Positions 45,376 to 56,400 of a stretch of DNA of 64,000 bases are shown here, piece after piece (position 1 is the first letter of the stretch; each line of letters begins with the position of its first letter). The notes under the pieces are model-generated. The model saw nothing but the letters and a program-made list of their open reading frames with translations. It ran no database searches and was not told where the DNA came from. Both the position numbers and the translations under genes were made by a program. Source of the stretch: Butyriboletus loyo (lineage: Eukaryota > Basidiomycota > Agaricomycetes > Boletales > Boletaceae); contig JBBPSI010000049.1 in the NCBI GenBank assembly GCA_038093515.1, positions 1 through 64,000 of the forward strand, given 5' to 3'.

Positions 45376-47527
45376 TCAATGTTCGGATGAATCCTTCTTG
45401 GTAGGCTTTTCAAACAACTTGACTCCCCTCACGTCCATGACTAGCCCTGTGCCCGCTTCACCTTTCCCGACACGTGCATACTCTACACTCCTCTCATCCG
45501 CAGAGATATTCAATGCGTCGAGTAGTTTCTCGCTTGTGTGCGGGATGAATGGTTGGAGAAGAATCCCCGTGATACGGAGGGTCTCGAGGGCAGCAAGGTA
45601 GCATGACAAGGCACCATCTGGCGGATGGACATCCGACCAGGGTTCAAGAGTTGTCAGGAGAGCATTCGCCTGTTGAATCGTTGCTCAACGGTGACGAGTG
45701 ATGAAGTCGAGAAGGAGCTTACATGTCTCAAAACCAGCATGATCGTATGGAGTGCGTCCGCCACTTCGAGATTTCTCATGGAGCTTGATACCCGTGCTCC
45801 GAGGTCGTTGAGCAACGTCAATAACTCTTCATTGGTCGATAGCTTGCAAGTTTCGAGGTCCAACGAACTCGCCGAAGCACACACAAGGTCCAAGTTAGGG
45901 AATTGTCTAGAGAACAGGTTGCGGAACACCAGTGACTCGGAGGACACTGTTATTGCTTTGGCAGCTCGATTCTTGATGACATTCGATGTAATCCGAAGGA
46001 AGTAGTTTCCAAGTGAATTCCGTATCTCATCTGCATGCTTCCGCAGCTGTTCCTCGGACCAATCTACGAAGGAAATTGTGGCATCAACCTCCCGCCGCAA
46101 CGACAGAATGTAACGCAGACTACGAGGACTCACCAACATCGTCCCGGAATCTCCCTCCGACACGAGCAAGGTAAAATCGAACAGCGTCCACTCCGAAATC
46201 ATCCATCGCGGTCATAGGATCAGCCACGTTCCCGAGAGATTTTGACATTTTCTTCTGTCCCGCAGTCCAATGGGCATGTGTCAGGAGTGTTTTCGGCATT
46301 GGGAGCTTCATAGCTTTCAGGATTGCCGGGAGATAGATTGCATGGAAACTTTCACGCGTGAGATCAAAAACGAGCCACGAAGCAACCCCGGACATACCGA
46401 ACGATGTCTTTCCCGACTACCTGCACATCTGGGGGCCACGCCGTCGTCCCGGCGGAGGGATATCCCACTCCACTCAGATACACCAACAAAGCATCGAACC
46501 AAACGTACACGGTCTGACTCGGATCCCCGGGTACAGGGATCCCCCAACCAATTCTTTCTCTCGGTCTGGATATCGACAAGTCCTCGAGAAGTTCCGTCTT
46601 CAAATCTTGAATCACCGTGTTCTGATAGACGTCCGGGTGTACGCCACGCGACACGACTCCTTGCTCGACTTTCGCGTTGAGCTCAGCAGCAACGGAGTAG
46701 TGCGCGAGAAGAACCTCGCGGAACTTGGAGAGCCTGAACTTGTAGTTCACTTCGCTAGACCATTCCACGACAGAACCCGTCTCGGTCGAGATTTTAGTGT
46801 TTGGGCGGGTGGGATGAGACGTGATACGAGAGGACGGATAGAAGCATTCGTCGGTGGCGGAATAGTACCCCTCATATGTATCTTTGTAAATGAGTCCTTG
46901 GTCCGCGAGGGCGCGCTGCACAGGATCACAGATGAGGAATGGAGTTCGAAGACGGTTGACAAAGCTTACCCAGACATTCTCGACGGTGTCGCGATGCTGT
47001 CGTTGCGTGGTGCGCATGAACATGGTCCCACTGATATTGGCTCTCTCACCCAGTTTCTACGCGAACAGCGTCACAGTGAATACCACATAGTTCAGGGCGG
47101 AGGGACAGGGACAGACACGAAACTCGGCAGATATAATATCGCACCACTCGAGTGGATCGACACCCTTGGCTTCGGCTGCTCGCTGCATCTTCAGACCATG
47201 CTCGTCCGTGCCTGTAAGGAACACCACCGGACGAACAGGGTTCAATATACGCTGAAACCGCGCGATGATGTCCGCGGTGACGAGCGAGTGGAGGTGTCCG
47301 ACGTGTGGGCCTGGCGAGCCACGTCAACAAGCAGGTCCAACGATAAAAGGCCGGCTGAGCTCACGAGCATTGGGGTAAAATATGGGCGTGGTGACATAGA
47401 ATGGTTTGTCTGTGCTCCACGTCGCGTTGTGCCGTCGGAAGGGGGCCACAACACACCTAGCTGCTGGTCTCGAGAATGCGAAAGACGAGCTACGGATTCT
47501 TGAGCGGAGACCTCTGCAGGAGAACAT
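45376..47527 (-). CDS. MSM1: Methionyl-tRNA synthetase, mitochondrial
   Basis: Class I aminoacyl-tRNA synthetase charging mitochondrial tRNA-Met. The N-terminus at 47527 is Arg/Ser-rich and lacks acidic residues ([20 protein letters not shown]), a typical mitochondrial presequence. Catalytic core: [13 protein letters not shown], the HIGH-type motif as HVGH in [70 protein letters not shown] and the second signature [18 protein letters not shown]. The anticodon-binding helical domain follows, ending [17 protein letters not shown] and a Lys-rich tail, stop at 45376. No C-terminal tRNA-binding extension, as usual for the mitochondrial form. About 7 introns. Confidence 0.9.
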
Positions 47528-47759
47528 CCAGGTGTGAGAGAATCTTAATTAGAGAGCAATTCGTCTTGGTCCAGCTCAGACTCGGGTAATACATAACCGC
47601 TACTAGTACCCATTTCAGGTCATCTGCCCCTGAAGCTAAGCTCGACAGAGGGGCAGGGTCTAAGATGTTGCGCACTACTAGTAAGATCGACATTGTGATT
47701 TTTTACTAGTACAAATGGTAAAGTCCTGCAAGAAAGCAATTGCCTTCTGACAAGCTTAT
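47528..47759. other. Intergenic, MetRS promoter side
   Basis: 232 bases between the MetRS start and the end of the decayed reductase, both minus strand. No coding signal. Confidence 0.5.
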
Positions 47760-49385
47760 CTAGTTATCTGGCAAAATCGCACGATGAAGGGGTTTCTTTT
47801 TCATATAAGCGGCATTCTTGCGCAGCATATTGTACCCGTTCCCGTTATTCTACAGACAAAAAATGGACAGACAGTGTAAGCGAATAAACCGCAAGAAAGC
47901 ACTGACGATCATCGTGAGCGAGAAGCCAGGGTCGAATGGAACGAGGTACTTAATGTGCTCCGGGGTGAGAACAATCTCGAGAGTTTCGAGGTTAGCCTGC
48001 AAGTGTTCCACCTTGCGACCTCCGATGATAGGGTGTCTTTTGCATGACGTATACAATCGCGGTAATACGTTTTGCACCAACTTCTTTGGCAACCTTCATC
48101 AGTGAAACGGTTATTGGTCGGAACCACCGGTTAGCAGTCTGTAGCAGTCTGTGGCACTCGGCTACATTCGGTTAGCATCGGAAACCAGCAACTGTTTTAC
48201 TGATGTTCTCCAGTTCCGCGCTAACGGCTCTCTCCTTCTCGTTTCGTTTCCAGTCTGCGCTAAAAGTCGTACGACCGTTTTCACCTGACTGGAGGTATTG
48301 TTCCTCCTCTTCGTCGGTACGGAACTTTCCGGCTGCCAGTGCCTGACATGGAGCCAAAGCCATGCCTGTGGCCGATTATATTTAAATACGCAACTGCGAA
48401 GCATACCCTAGAATTCTAGCATACCGCGAGCTCTAGCCATAGGGATGATATCGCGTTCGAAAGAGCGTTCCATAACGTTCCATCGACCTTGATAGATCAC
48501 TAATGGTGTCTTTCCATAATCATGGGCATACTGGTTTGCTTGGGATACAACCCATGCAGGGGTATCAGAAATACCCTAGAAATTCGGATGCCCCAGGCCA
48601 CGAACGGGATGTCCGGTACATACCAGGTAAAGGACTTTTCCTTGCTGGATGCGATTGTGGAGACCATTTATTGTCTCCTCGATTGGGGTATCCTATCCCC
48701 CCAGTGGACGTAGAGGATATTGATATATAAAGTCCTCAGTTTTCTCAAGCTGGCCTCCACACTGACATCAATCGATTTCACGCTGTTTCCCGCATACAGC
48801 ATCTGTTGTTCGATTCCCGTCCTACGTACATAATTCATGGAGTACTTGCAAAAAGGTGAGCACTACATCGACGAAAACTCTTTGACTTCAATAACTCACC
48901 TTGGTTGCGATGATAACCTGATCCCTGTTGCCACGTTGCTCGGCCCATTCGCCAATGAACTCTTCCGAACTCTCATCTTGGTTGGGTCAGGATGGTTGAG
49001 TGCCATTAAAGCAAGACCCTTCTAGCTATTGGCGGTATTGATGGGGTTTCCGCCCGCTTCATAGAATGCATCTAACAGCTCGAAGGAAGACTGCTTGTTC
49101 ATCCCCCTCCATGGCAAACTGTTCCCACTTGTCCCTGAAGCTCATACCACCGAGCTGGAGAGGGGAGACGTGGATTGGAACATGGGGTGACAGGATGCGA
49201 TGTCGAGCCAGCCGGGACTCTGGCTTGGGCACTGGTTCGACATGGTGGATATATTGATCTGGAATCAGATGGGCAGAGGATGGATGTCGCTGAGTGTGTT
49301 GGACATCAAGCTCGGATGAATAAGTGACTTTATACTCTGCTGGTTTGGTTTGCCCAAGGCTGGACTCCGAGTCGGTCATCGCCAT
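47760..49385 (-). pseudogene. Decayed aryl-alcohol dehydrogenase (aldo-keto reductase) paralogue
   Basis: Paralogue of the gene at 24895-26325, recognisable from end to end: [113 protein letters not shown], and a C-terminal HRAILPDN with stop at 47760-47762. Damage: a one-base shift in a run of five G near 49102; FIDTANN changed to PINTANS with the following intron (GC-AG in the live gene) lacking both splice sites (GAAGGG and CCCAA), so TAG stays in frame; about 80 extra bases near 48100-48190 containing a repeated CAGACTGCTA; small deletions after ITAIVYVMQKTP that shift the frame. Dead as a full-length enzyme. Confidence 0.82.
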
Positions 49386-49884
49386 TGATGTGTACAGGGT
49401 TCGAGGGATATACAGCAGCGCTGCAGATCATCCATTATACATTGATTTGAGAAATTGGCAGATTCAGCTGAACGGGCATAGTAATTACTGACAGAATCTC
49501 TGTGATAGGTGGTCCCCACCCATCACGGAGATTTTATCACTCTTTACTAAACACATCCAATACGCGGGCTGCGGAAGTTTGCAATGTGCTGCTGTGGATC
49601 GCAAACGACTCGCGTACCTTGTCCATGCCTGCCAGAGAAACCAAACGAGTCTTTCTTCGTCTTGTATCCTGAAAGTCGTGGTATCAATCTCTCTGCAGGC
49701 TGTGGTTGGACTTTACCAATGGCAGCTGTGACTTTGAACTCATAATATGTCGATGCACTACAACCGTGATTGGCTGAACGCGTCGATGTCACTTGTCACG
49801 TTCCCGCTTGTCACGCGTATACTGTCACACCACCTGCTCGTCGACATACACGACGTCCACGCACCCCCTACATCATTCACAACA
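49386..49884. other. Intergenic, upstream of FEN1
   Basis: About 500 bases between the dead reductase and FEN1, which diverge. It should carry the FEN1 promoter. An open stretch continues upstream of the FEN1 ATG in frame to 49747 but has no homology signal. Confidence 0.45.
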
Positions 49885-51526
49885 ATGGGTATCAAGGGAC
49901 TCACTGCGCTTCTATCCGAACATGCACCAAAAGCAATTGTGGAACACGACATCAAGACCCTCTTTGGTCGCAAAGTCGCCATTGACGCGTCCATGTCGAT
50001 ATACCAGTTCCTTATTGCCGTTCGCCAAAAGGACGGCGAGATGCTCACTAACGATGCTGGAGAAACGACGAGTCATCTTATGGGGTTCTTTTATAGAACA
50101 ATTCGCGTCGTGGAGAATGGCATCAAACCCGCTTACGTGTTTGACGGGCGACCACCGGAGTTGAAGTCAGGCGTGGTGAGTAGATTGAAGGGATCATGTA
50201 GCAACTATCATTGACGCGTGTGCATGTGTAGCTCGCAAAACGTTTCGAGAGGCGAGAGGAAGCAAAAGCTGATGGTGAAGAGGCGAAGGAAACAGGTACT
50301 GCCGAAGAGGTAGACAAATTCACGAGACGAACAGTTCGGGTTACCCGAGAGCATAATGAAGAATGTCAAAAACTCCTTAGGCTTATGGGTATCCCTGTCG
50401 TCATCGTTCGTCGTCTCCACATTGTCTCTCGAGGCGTTGAACATATTATTACGCTAGGCACCATCAGAAGCGGAAGCCCAGTGTGCCGAACTTGCGAGGG
50501 GCAGAAAGGTACAGGTACCATGAGCATCACCAGACATTCAATCGTTGAGCCGTTCTTGGCAGGTATACGCAGCCGGCTCAGAAGATATGGATACTCTCAC
50601 TTTTGCTGCCCCAATCTTGTACCGCCATCTCACGTTCTCCGAAGCCAAGAAAGCCCCCATATCAGAGATAAGCCTCGAGAGGGCCCTTCAAGGACTCGGA
50701 ATGAATATGTCACACGTAAGTGGTGCTCCGACGTATCCTGATTGTGCTGACCGTGCAGGTTTATAGTTTATAGACCTGTGTATATTACTTGGTTGCGACT
50801 ACCTCGAGCCCATCAAGGGCATCGGTCCCAAGAGCGCATTGAAACTGATAAGGGAGTTCGATGGGTTGGAAGGAGTGGTTGGGCACCTACGAGAGAAGTA
50901 AGTTATTCACGCTGTCTGGTTTACTAAATTTTGACCTTTCTCGTCCCTCCAGACAAGTCGAGAAAGAGGACAAGGCCGCTGATGCAGAGGAGGGCGGCAA
51001 GAAGAAGAAAGGGGGCATACAAGTCCCCGAGGAATGGCCCTGGCAGGAAGCCAAGAAGTTGTTCGAAAAACCAGACGTGCTACCAGCTTCCGAAGTCGAG
51101 GTAGACCCCACTTCTTTTATGTGTGCCACGCGCCCACGATGTAATTTAACAGCTCGAATGGAAGGACCCTGATGTGGAAGGTTTGGTGCAATTTTTGGTA
51201 GTGGAAAAAGGATTCAAGTTCGTAACCGCTTTGCATTTTGTTGTTCACCTTGTGATATATTTCTTTGATGCAGTGAAGAACGCGTGCGAAAAGGTGCAGA
51301 GAAGCTCCAGAAGTATCTCAGCGCAAAACAGCAGGGGCGTCTCGACGGATTCTTTACCGTCCAGCCAAAAGAACCCAAAGAGGATAAAAGGAAGGAGGTA
51401 AAAGGGAAGGGGAAGGATACTAAGGGGAAGGACGCGAAAGTGAGAGAAACCAAAGCTGGAGCAAAGCGGAAGGTGGAAGACAAGAACGATGAATCGACCA
51501 GTAAAAAGAGAAAAACGAAAAAGTAG
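49885..51526 (+). CDS. FEN1: Flap endonuclease 1
   Basis: Structure-specific 5' nuclease for Okazaki-fragment maturation and base-excision repair (Rad27/Rad2). The start at 49885 gives [18 protein letters not shown], where the free N-terminus helps form the active site. The N nuclease domain has [18 protein letters not shown] and [16 protein letters not shown]; the I domain has [29 protein letters not shown] and [20 protein letters not shown] (helix-hairpin-helix). Catalytic acidic residues lie in these motifs. A PCNA-interacting box QGRLDGFF precedes a Lys-rich nuclear tail ending KKRKTKK at 51526. Seven introns; the upstream in-frame extension is ignored because the family begins MGIKGL. 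Confidence 0.95.
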
Positions 51527-51793
51527 CTCGGTGGACATGAGCTTGACTCACTGTATTTAGGTGGTATTGAAATATTCCTGCCAAGGTACTGATATGGTAG
51601 TGCATGTATCCCGCTTTGCATCTGTACTTTTAGTCGTCCTCCATCACTCTAGCTCACCGGGCGTTAGATTCTACAATTCGGATTTGTCGAGCAGGGATCC
51701 GATCAATCAACGTGTACTAGTGCAGTACGGTTTCTTGAGGCGACCCGGAAGGCTGATCCGCAATTTTGGTGTGGTCGTTCATTGTAGGCAACG

Positions 51794-52858
51794 ATGTCCG
51801 ATGTCGTTCAGAAAGCTGCCGTTCGCTCGGGGCCACCAACCATCGATGAGCTACGGGTTCATTACCCCGCACGTTTCACGTGGCCTCAGTTGAAGACCTT
51901 TGTCAGCTCGGGGTGCGTCTGGTTCCCGATCGTTGTACATCATCCCCTTGACGGCTTTTGAAGAGATCTCGGCCTGCTGAAACGTGATAGGAACCTGCAG
52001 CGCAGATATGACGAATGGGCCATTGGAATCAAAGACGAATATGGATCACTCAGTGCGTACATCATGGATTACACTGGAAACGCGTTGTGAGCTGACGTGT
52101 GCAATGCAGTCAATTACCTTTTAAACCACCGCCTACGGTGGGGCAAACCCGACACTCTTTCACTGCTCACGTCGACACTAGATGATCGGTCCGTTGCTGC
52201 TACAGAGAACGGAGAACTAGAACTCTATCCAGCTCCAGAATATTTCAAGGCCGATATACCATTCAACTCAGACTTGATCTGTATCATACAAAACGATTGG
52301 CCTTATTCAGGTATGGCAGACATCATGGGTTTACAGATCGTCCGAGTCCTGGTCGCTGACGGTGCGCTTCTGCAGTTCCTCCTGAAATTGAACATTCCTT
52401 GATCTGGAGCCGAGTACCCATTTTCCATCCCACCCTGATTTCGCCTTCCATCGACGCCCGCATTCAGCAAGATGGTCTTTGTGGGTTTATAGGGTCAACT
52501 GATGCCATTGGGAGTCTCCCTTCTCTCGAGTCCTGTCTCCCGACACTGGCCGATTGGGGTATTACCATGGACAAGCTGATTCGCTCTCCGAGTAAAAGCA
52601 AGGCGGAAGAGACAATGGTGAAGAACGCAGGGAAAGAGGTGCACGAATTCGTGCAGCGGAGATGGAAAGAAAATCAGTGGGAAACCGCATGGTTTGTCAA
52701 TCCTCCGGTACGTTTTGTACAACGCGCCGGTTGTTCCCCTTCCGTGCACTCACTCTACGCCTATGATGAAGAGGCTACAAAGTATTCCGGGTTTAGCGCA
52801 TATCCATGTGTTTGCGCGGAGGAAAACGGCTGAAGAAGAGGCTGCCTGGTGTTCTTGA
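51794..52858 (+). CDS. DUF3605 protein (N-acetylglucosamine-induced protein 1 family)
   Basis: The start at 51794 reads MSDVVQKAAVRSGPPTIDEL, then HYPARFTWPQLKTFVSSG. The next exons give DLGLLKRDRNLQRRYDEWAI and INYLLNHRLRWGKPDTLSLL, the signature IQNDWPYSVPPEIEHSLIWS, LPTLADWGITMDKLIRSP, FVQRRWKENQWETAWFVNPP and a final HVFARRKTAEEEAAW with stop at 52856-52858. The NDWPY..P..IEH..IW..VP motif and the WF.NP end place it in Pfam DUF3605, which includes yeast-type GlcNAc-induced proteins. Molecular role not known. Five introns. Confidence 0.8.
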
Positions 52859-53467
52859 TCATTATCGACATGCTCGAAGTATGCATGATATCACAATAGA
52901 TTTAGAAATAGAGGGCAAAGATGAGCATCTTGATTTCAGTTTTGTGTGCCACTGATTGTCGTCGAACTCATTGCCAAGCAGCCAGTCTCCAAGTATTCGC
53001 TGCGCTATTTATGAGTGAACTGGATTCTAGAGAAAATACTTTCAATATGACGGGTTTGTTCAATTTACGACGACATCATGATGGGGCTTACACGGAGTCC
53101 AAAATGAACGAATACAAAAAGCATCGCGATAAATCATATATGATAGCAGTGACTAGAATTTACTACTAGAAACCGTTCATGAAGAACTTCCCTGTGACCT
53201 ATAACTACCAGATGTGGGGTTCTCTGCTTCGTGAATGGACAAGCAGGCGTTGTAATAGTATGGCCGGTTTGTATACACATTTCCGCTCTGAAGGCAATAT
53301 CTAGCGATTAATCGTGTTCGAACAAATTTGTATATATACGGTAAGTAGTAATCTGTCGGACCGCTGCTTCTTTAGTTCGATTCTCTCCGCGACCACAGGC
53401 ATCAACGACTTGGTGGTTGCCCAGCTTTTTCTTTCTATTTCACTCCCTCCTTGAACTCGCCGTTTAC
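52859..53467. other. Intergenic, upstream of PLD1
   Basis: About 610 bases. One open frame (52921-53169, plus) has no homology signal and is AT-rich at its end; I do not call it. It should hold the PLD1 promoter. Confidence 0.45.
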
Positions 53468-56400
53468 ATGACCACCAGGCAAGTCTCGTCGCAGCCTACC
53501 TAGACACATCATCCGCTCACTTTCTGCGATATCGTCACTCTTGCACTCGCCCCTAGCCACATTGATGACCACGAGAACGGAACAGGGCCGCAGCTCACTC
53601 CTCGACTTCCGTCCGAAGGCGCTGCCCGAACACCAGTCCATGATCAGCGACCTATTTTGCAAATAGCAACCCCGTCTTCGTCGACCGCCGCCAGAACCGC
53701 TCGGCCCATTTCCTCAGTGCCTAACACACCTTCCGCTCGAACAGGTCCTCCTCGATCTCTGTCATATCATTTCACCCCTTCCAGCTCCCCCATTGGCCTT
53801 CACTTCACCCTCCTCGATGGTCAGCACGGGAATGAAGAACCGTTCGAAAACGACCTCGCTAAACTTCCTCAGCTCCCCTCCCGGCCTCGTTCGCATCGAC
53901 GACAGTCCACTTTCCGTGGGGCTTTGGAGTTCGTCAGTTCAAACATCGACAAAGACTTGATAGACAGGAAGGGAAAGGCACGCGAGACTAGGGCCCAAGA
54001 CGAAAGTCGGACTTCCACAAGGTGGCTCGAGTCATCTATGGACGGAAAGCCTACTATCATCTTTGAGGCGCCTCGAGGCTCAGAACAGCCGATTGAACAT
54101 GATACGCTTCATTCCAGACATAATGCTATTGCTCTCACCAAACAAGATGATTCGCAGCCCAAGTATCCGGCACAAAAGGATATCCAACGATCACAGTCAT
54201 ATCCTCTCCCAAGGTCAATAAAGCGTTCTGGAGGCTCCGACAAGTGGGGCAAGTTACGTGCACTGATCCCATCCGTCATACGACAATCGCCTTCAACTTC
54301 TACGACGCACGCCGTTACACCGCCGGAAGTGAATATTATCGATGAACTTATTACTGGCGGCCTTTCGAATTTAATGTTGGGCCTCTGGTTCGAGCGGGAC
54401 GACAAGGGCCATCGACGTGTCCCGGTTTTACTTCACCGGCTGCGTATCCGTATCAGTGATAGCCTACACCCATCACACGCACACAAAGCCGTGTTTCGTA
54501 TCGAGTGTGAGTATGCGAACGGTGCTGCTCGATGGGTCATTTATCGGCAACTTCGAGACTTCATCTCGTTGCATACTCATTACGCTATATCTAATGCATT
54601 CAGCAGCAACAAGGACAAGCTTCCAGAATTTCCGCGAACTAGTAGGCCTCTTTACCTACACTCCGTCGTCTTCCTAACTACGGTGCCCGAAGGTCTACCG
54701 TACTTCAATTTCCTCAAAATGGCGAGCGGGGGAACCCAATTTCGTCAAGCAGACTTCGCATTAGCACAACGTGAAGCCCTAGAAAACTATCTCATTAAGC
54801 TCATTCGTGCTGTGGTATGTTGCTACAACTGTGGAATCGTCGGCGATTAAATGGCGTCGGCTACCTGTCAGATGTTCCATCCATCATCGAACAGGCTATC
54901 GGGTTTTCTGGAAGTCAGCGCCTTGTTCATATCCCTTGCGCAGGCAGGTGGAGTCCAATTTAAAGCAGGTTTCCTACGACTTGAAACTGCTGGAAATAAC
55001 CCGGGACTTGGGCGCAAAGCCACAAGTAGGAGAGATCGAAAGCAGTCTCGTTGGTGTGCTGTGCGGGATAGCTATCTAGTTGTTATCGAAGAGCCTGGAG
55101 AAGTTTGTTGCATTTCTTTTCTATCGCGCGCCTCTGATCAATATAACAGTTGACTGTTTTGGATGTTTTCCTCTTGGACTCAGATTTCAAGATCGTGCGT
55201 CCGATTCGTTACTATCGCAAAGGCCTCCACCTCCTTCGCCCGGAACCTGCGGACAGGGAGTTTCACACTACAGAACTCATGCACGAAGTTATACTGCCAC
55301 AAGAGATCGAGGTCGACTGTGCGTCGGCGATGGACTCTATCACTGGCAGAATAACTAGAGCTCTTAATATTTACCAACGATCGACACCGAATATGGACAA
55401 TATTGAGAACCAGGAGAATAAGTCACCCCCTCAGCCTAGACATGAGCGACACGACACGGCTTCTTCAGGGAGCTCAATCGCCTCCAACCAATCACCCTCT
55501 CCGATGTTGGATCCCTCTACGCACGTCAGGCCCCTTCAAATCTCTCAGCCTCAACGAAATGGGCAGGTTGAAGAGCAGAATCAGCAACAGGGCCAAACAT
55601 TATCAGAGAATGAGAAACGGAAGCGAAAGAAGCGCTCACAAGACGTTTCAAAGCACACGTTCTATGTTGAGAATTCACAAATGCGGCTCAAACTGTTTGC
55701 GAGGAACGAGGTGAGTACGGAACACAGCGTTTGGCTCATGACTAACCCTGCGCTTCCCTAGCGCCAGATGTTGCAATGGATCACGGCATTGGAGAAGGCT
55801 GCGGATATATGTCAGTTTGTGACCAAGAATCGGTTTGGCAGTTTCGCACCGATCCGGATGAACGTGGCTGCACAGTGGCTTGTGGATGGGGTTAGTTTGT
55901 TGTCGTGAGTTTTCGTATACACTGACTGGACCTTCACTGCAGCGCGATTACATGTGGAATTTGTCGAGAGCGCTCATGATGGCGAAAGAGAGTATATATA
56001 TCCATGATTGGTGGCTCTCTCCGGGTATGGCTCATCACTCGGAGAGTCTTATTCTTTAGCTTACCCACTGCAGAATTACAGCTACGACGACCGAGCAAAG
56101 ATAAGTATCGACTGGATAGGATTCTAGAGCGAAAGGCGAACCAAGGCGTCAAGATCTATGTGATATTATAGTTAGTGTCTATCCCTGATGTACACTGCAG
56201 TACTTATTCTGTCAACAGTCAGGAAGTATCGAGCCGCACAACGCCGACGGATAGCAAGTGGGCAAGGCTTAATGTTACTTGCGTCTTTCAATCTGACACC
56301 CGTACATTATATTAGCTATGCGAAACAAAAGTTGTCATCGCTTCACGAAAACATCATGATCCAACGATCACCGTCGCATTTCCAGACGGGCACATTTTAC

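Noticed and set aside
52921..53169. 82-codon plus-strand open frame between DUF3605 and PLD1 genes
   Set aside because: No motif, no plausible splice partners, AT-rich end; most likely chance.
53340..53400. GTTCGATTCTC resembling a tRNA B box
   Set aside because: No acceptor-stem pairing or A box upstream; also too AT-rich.
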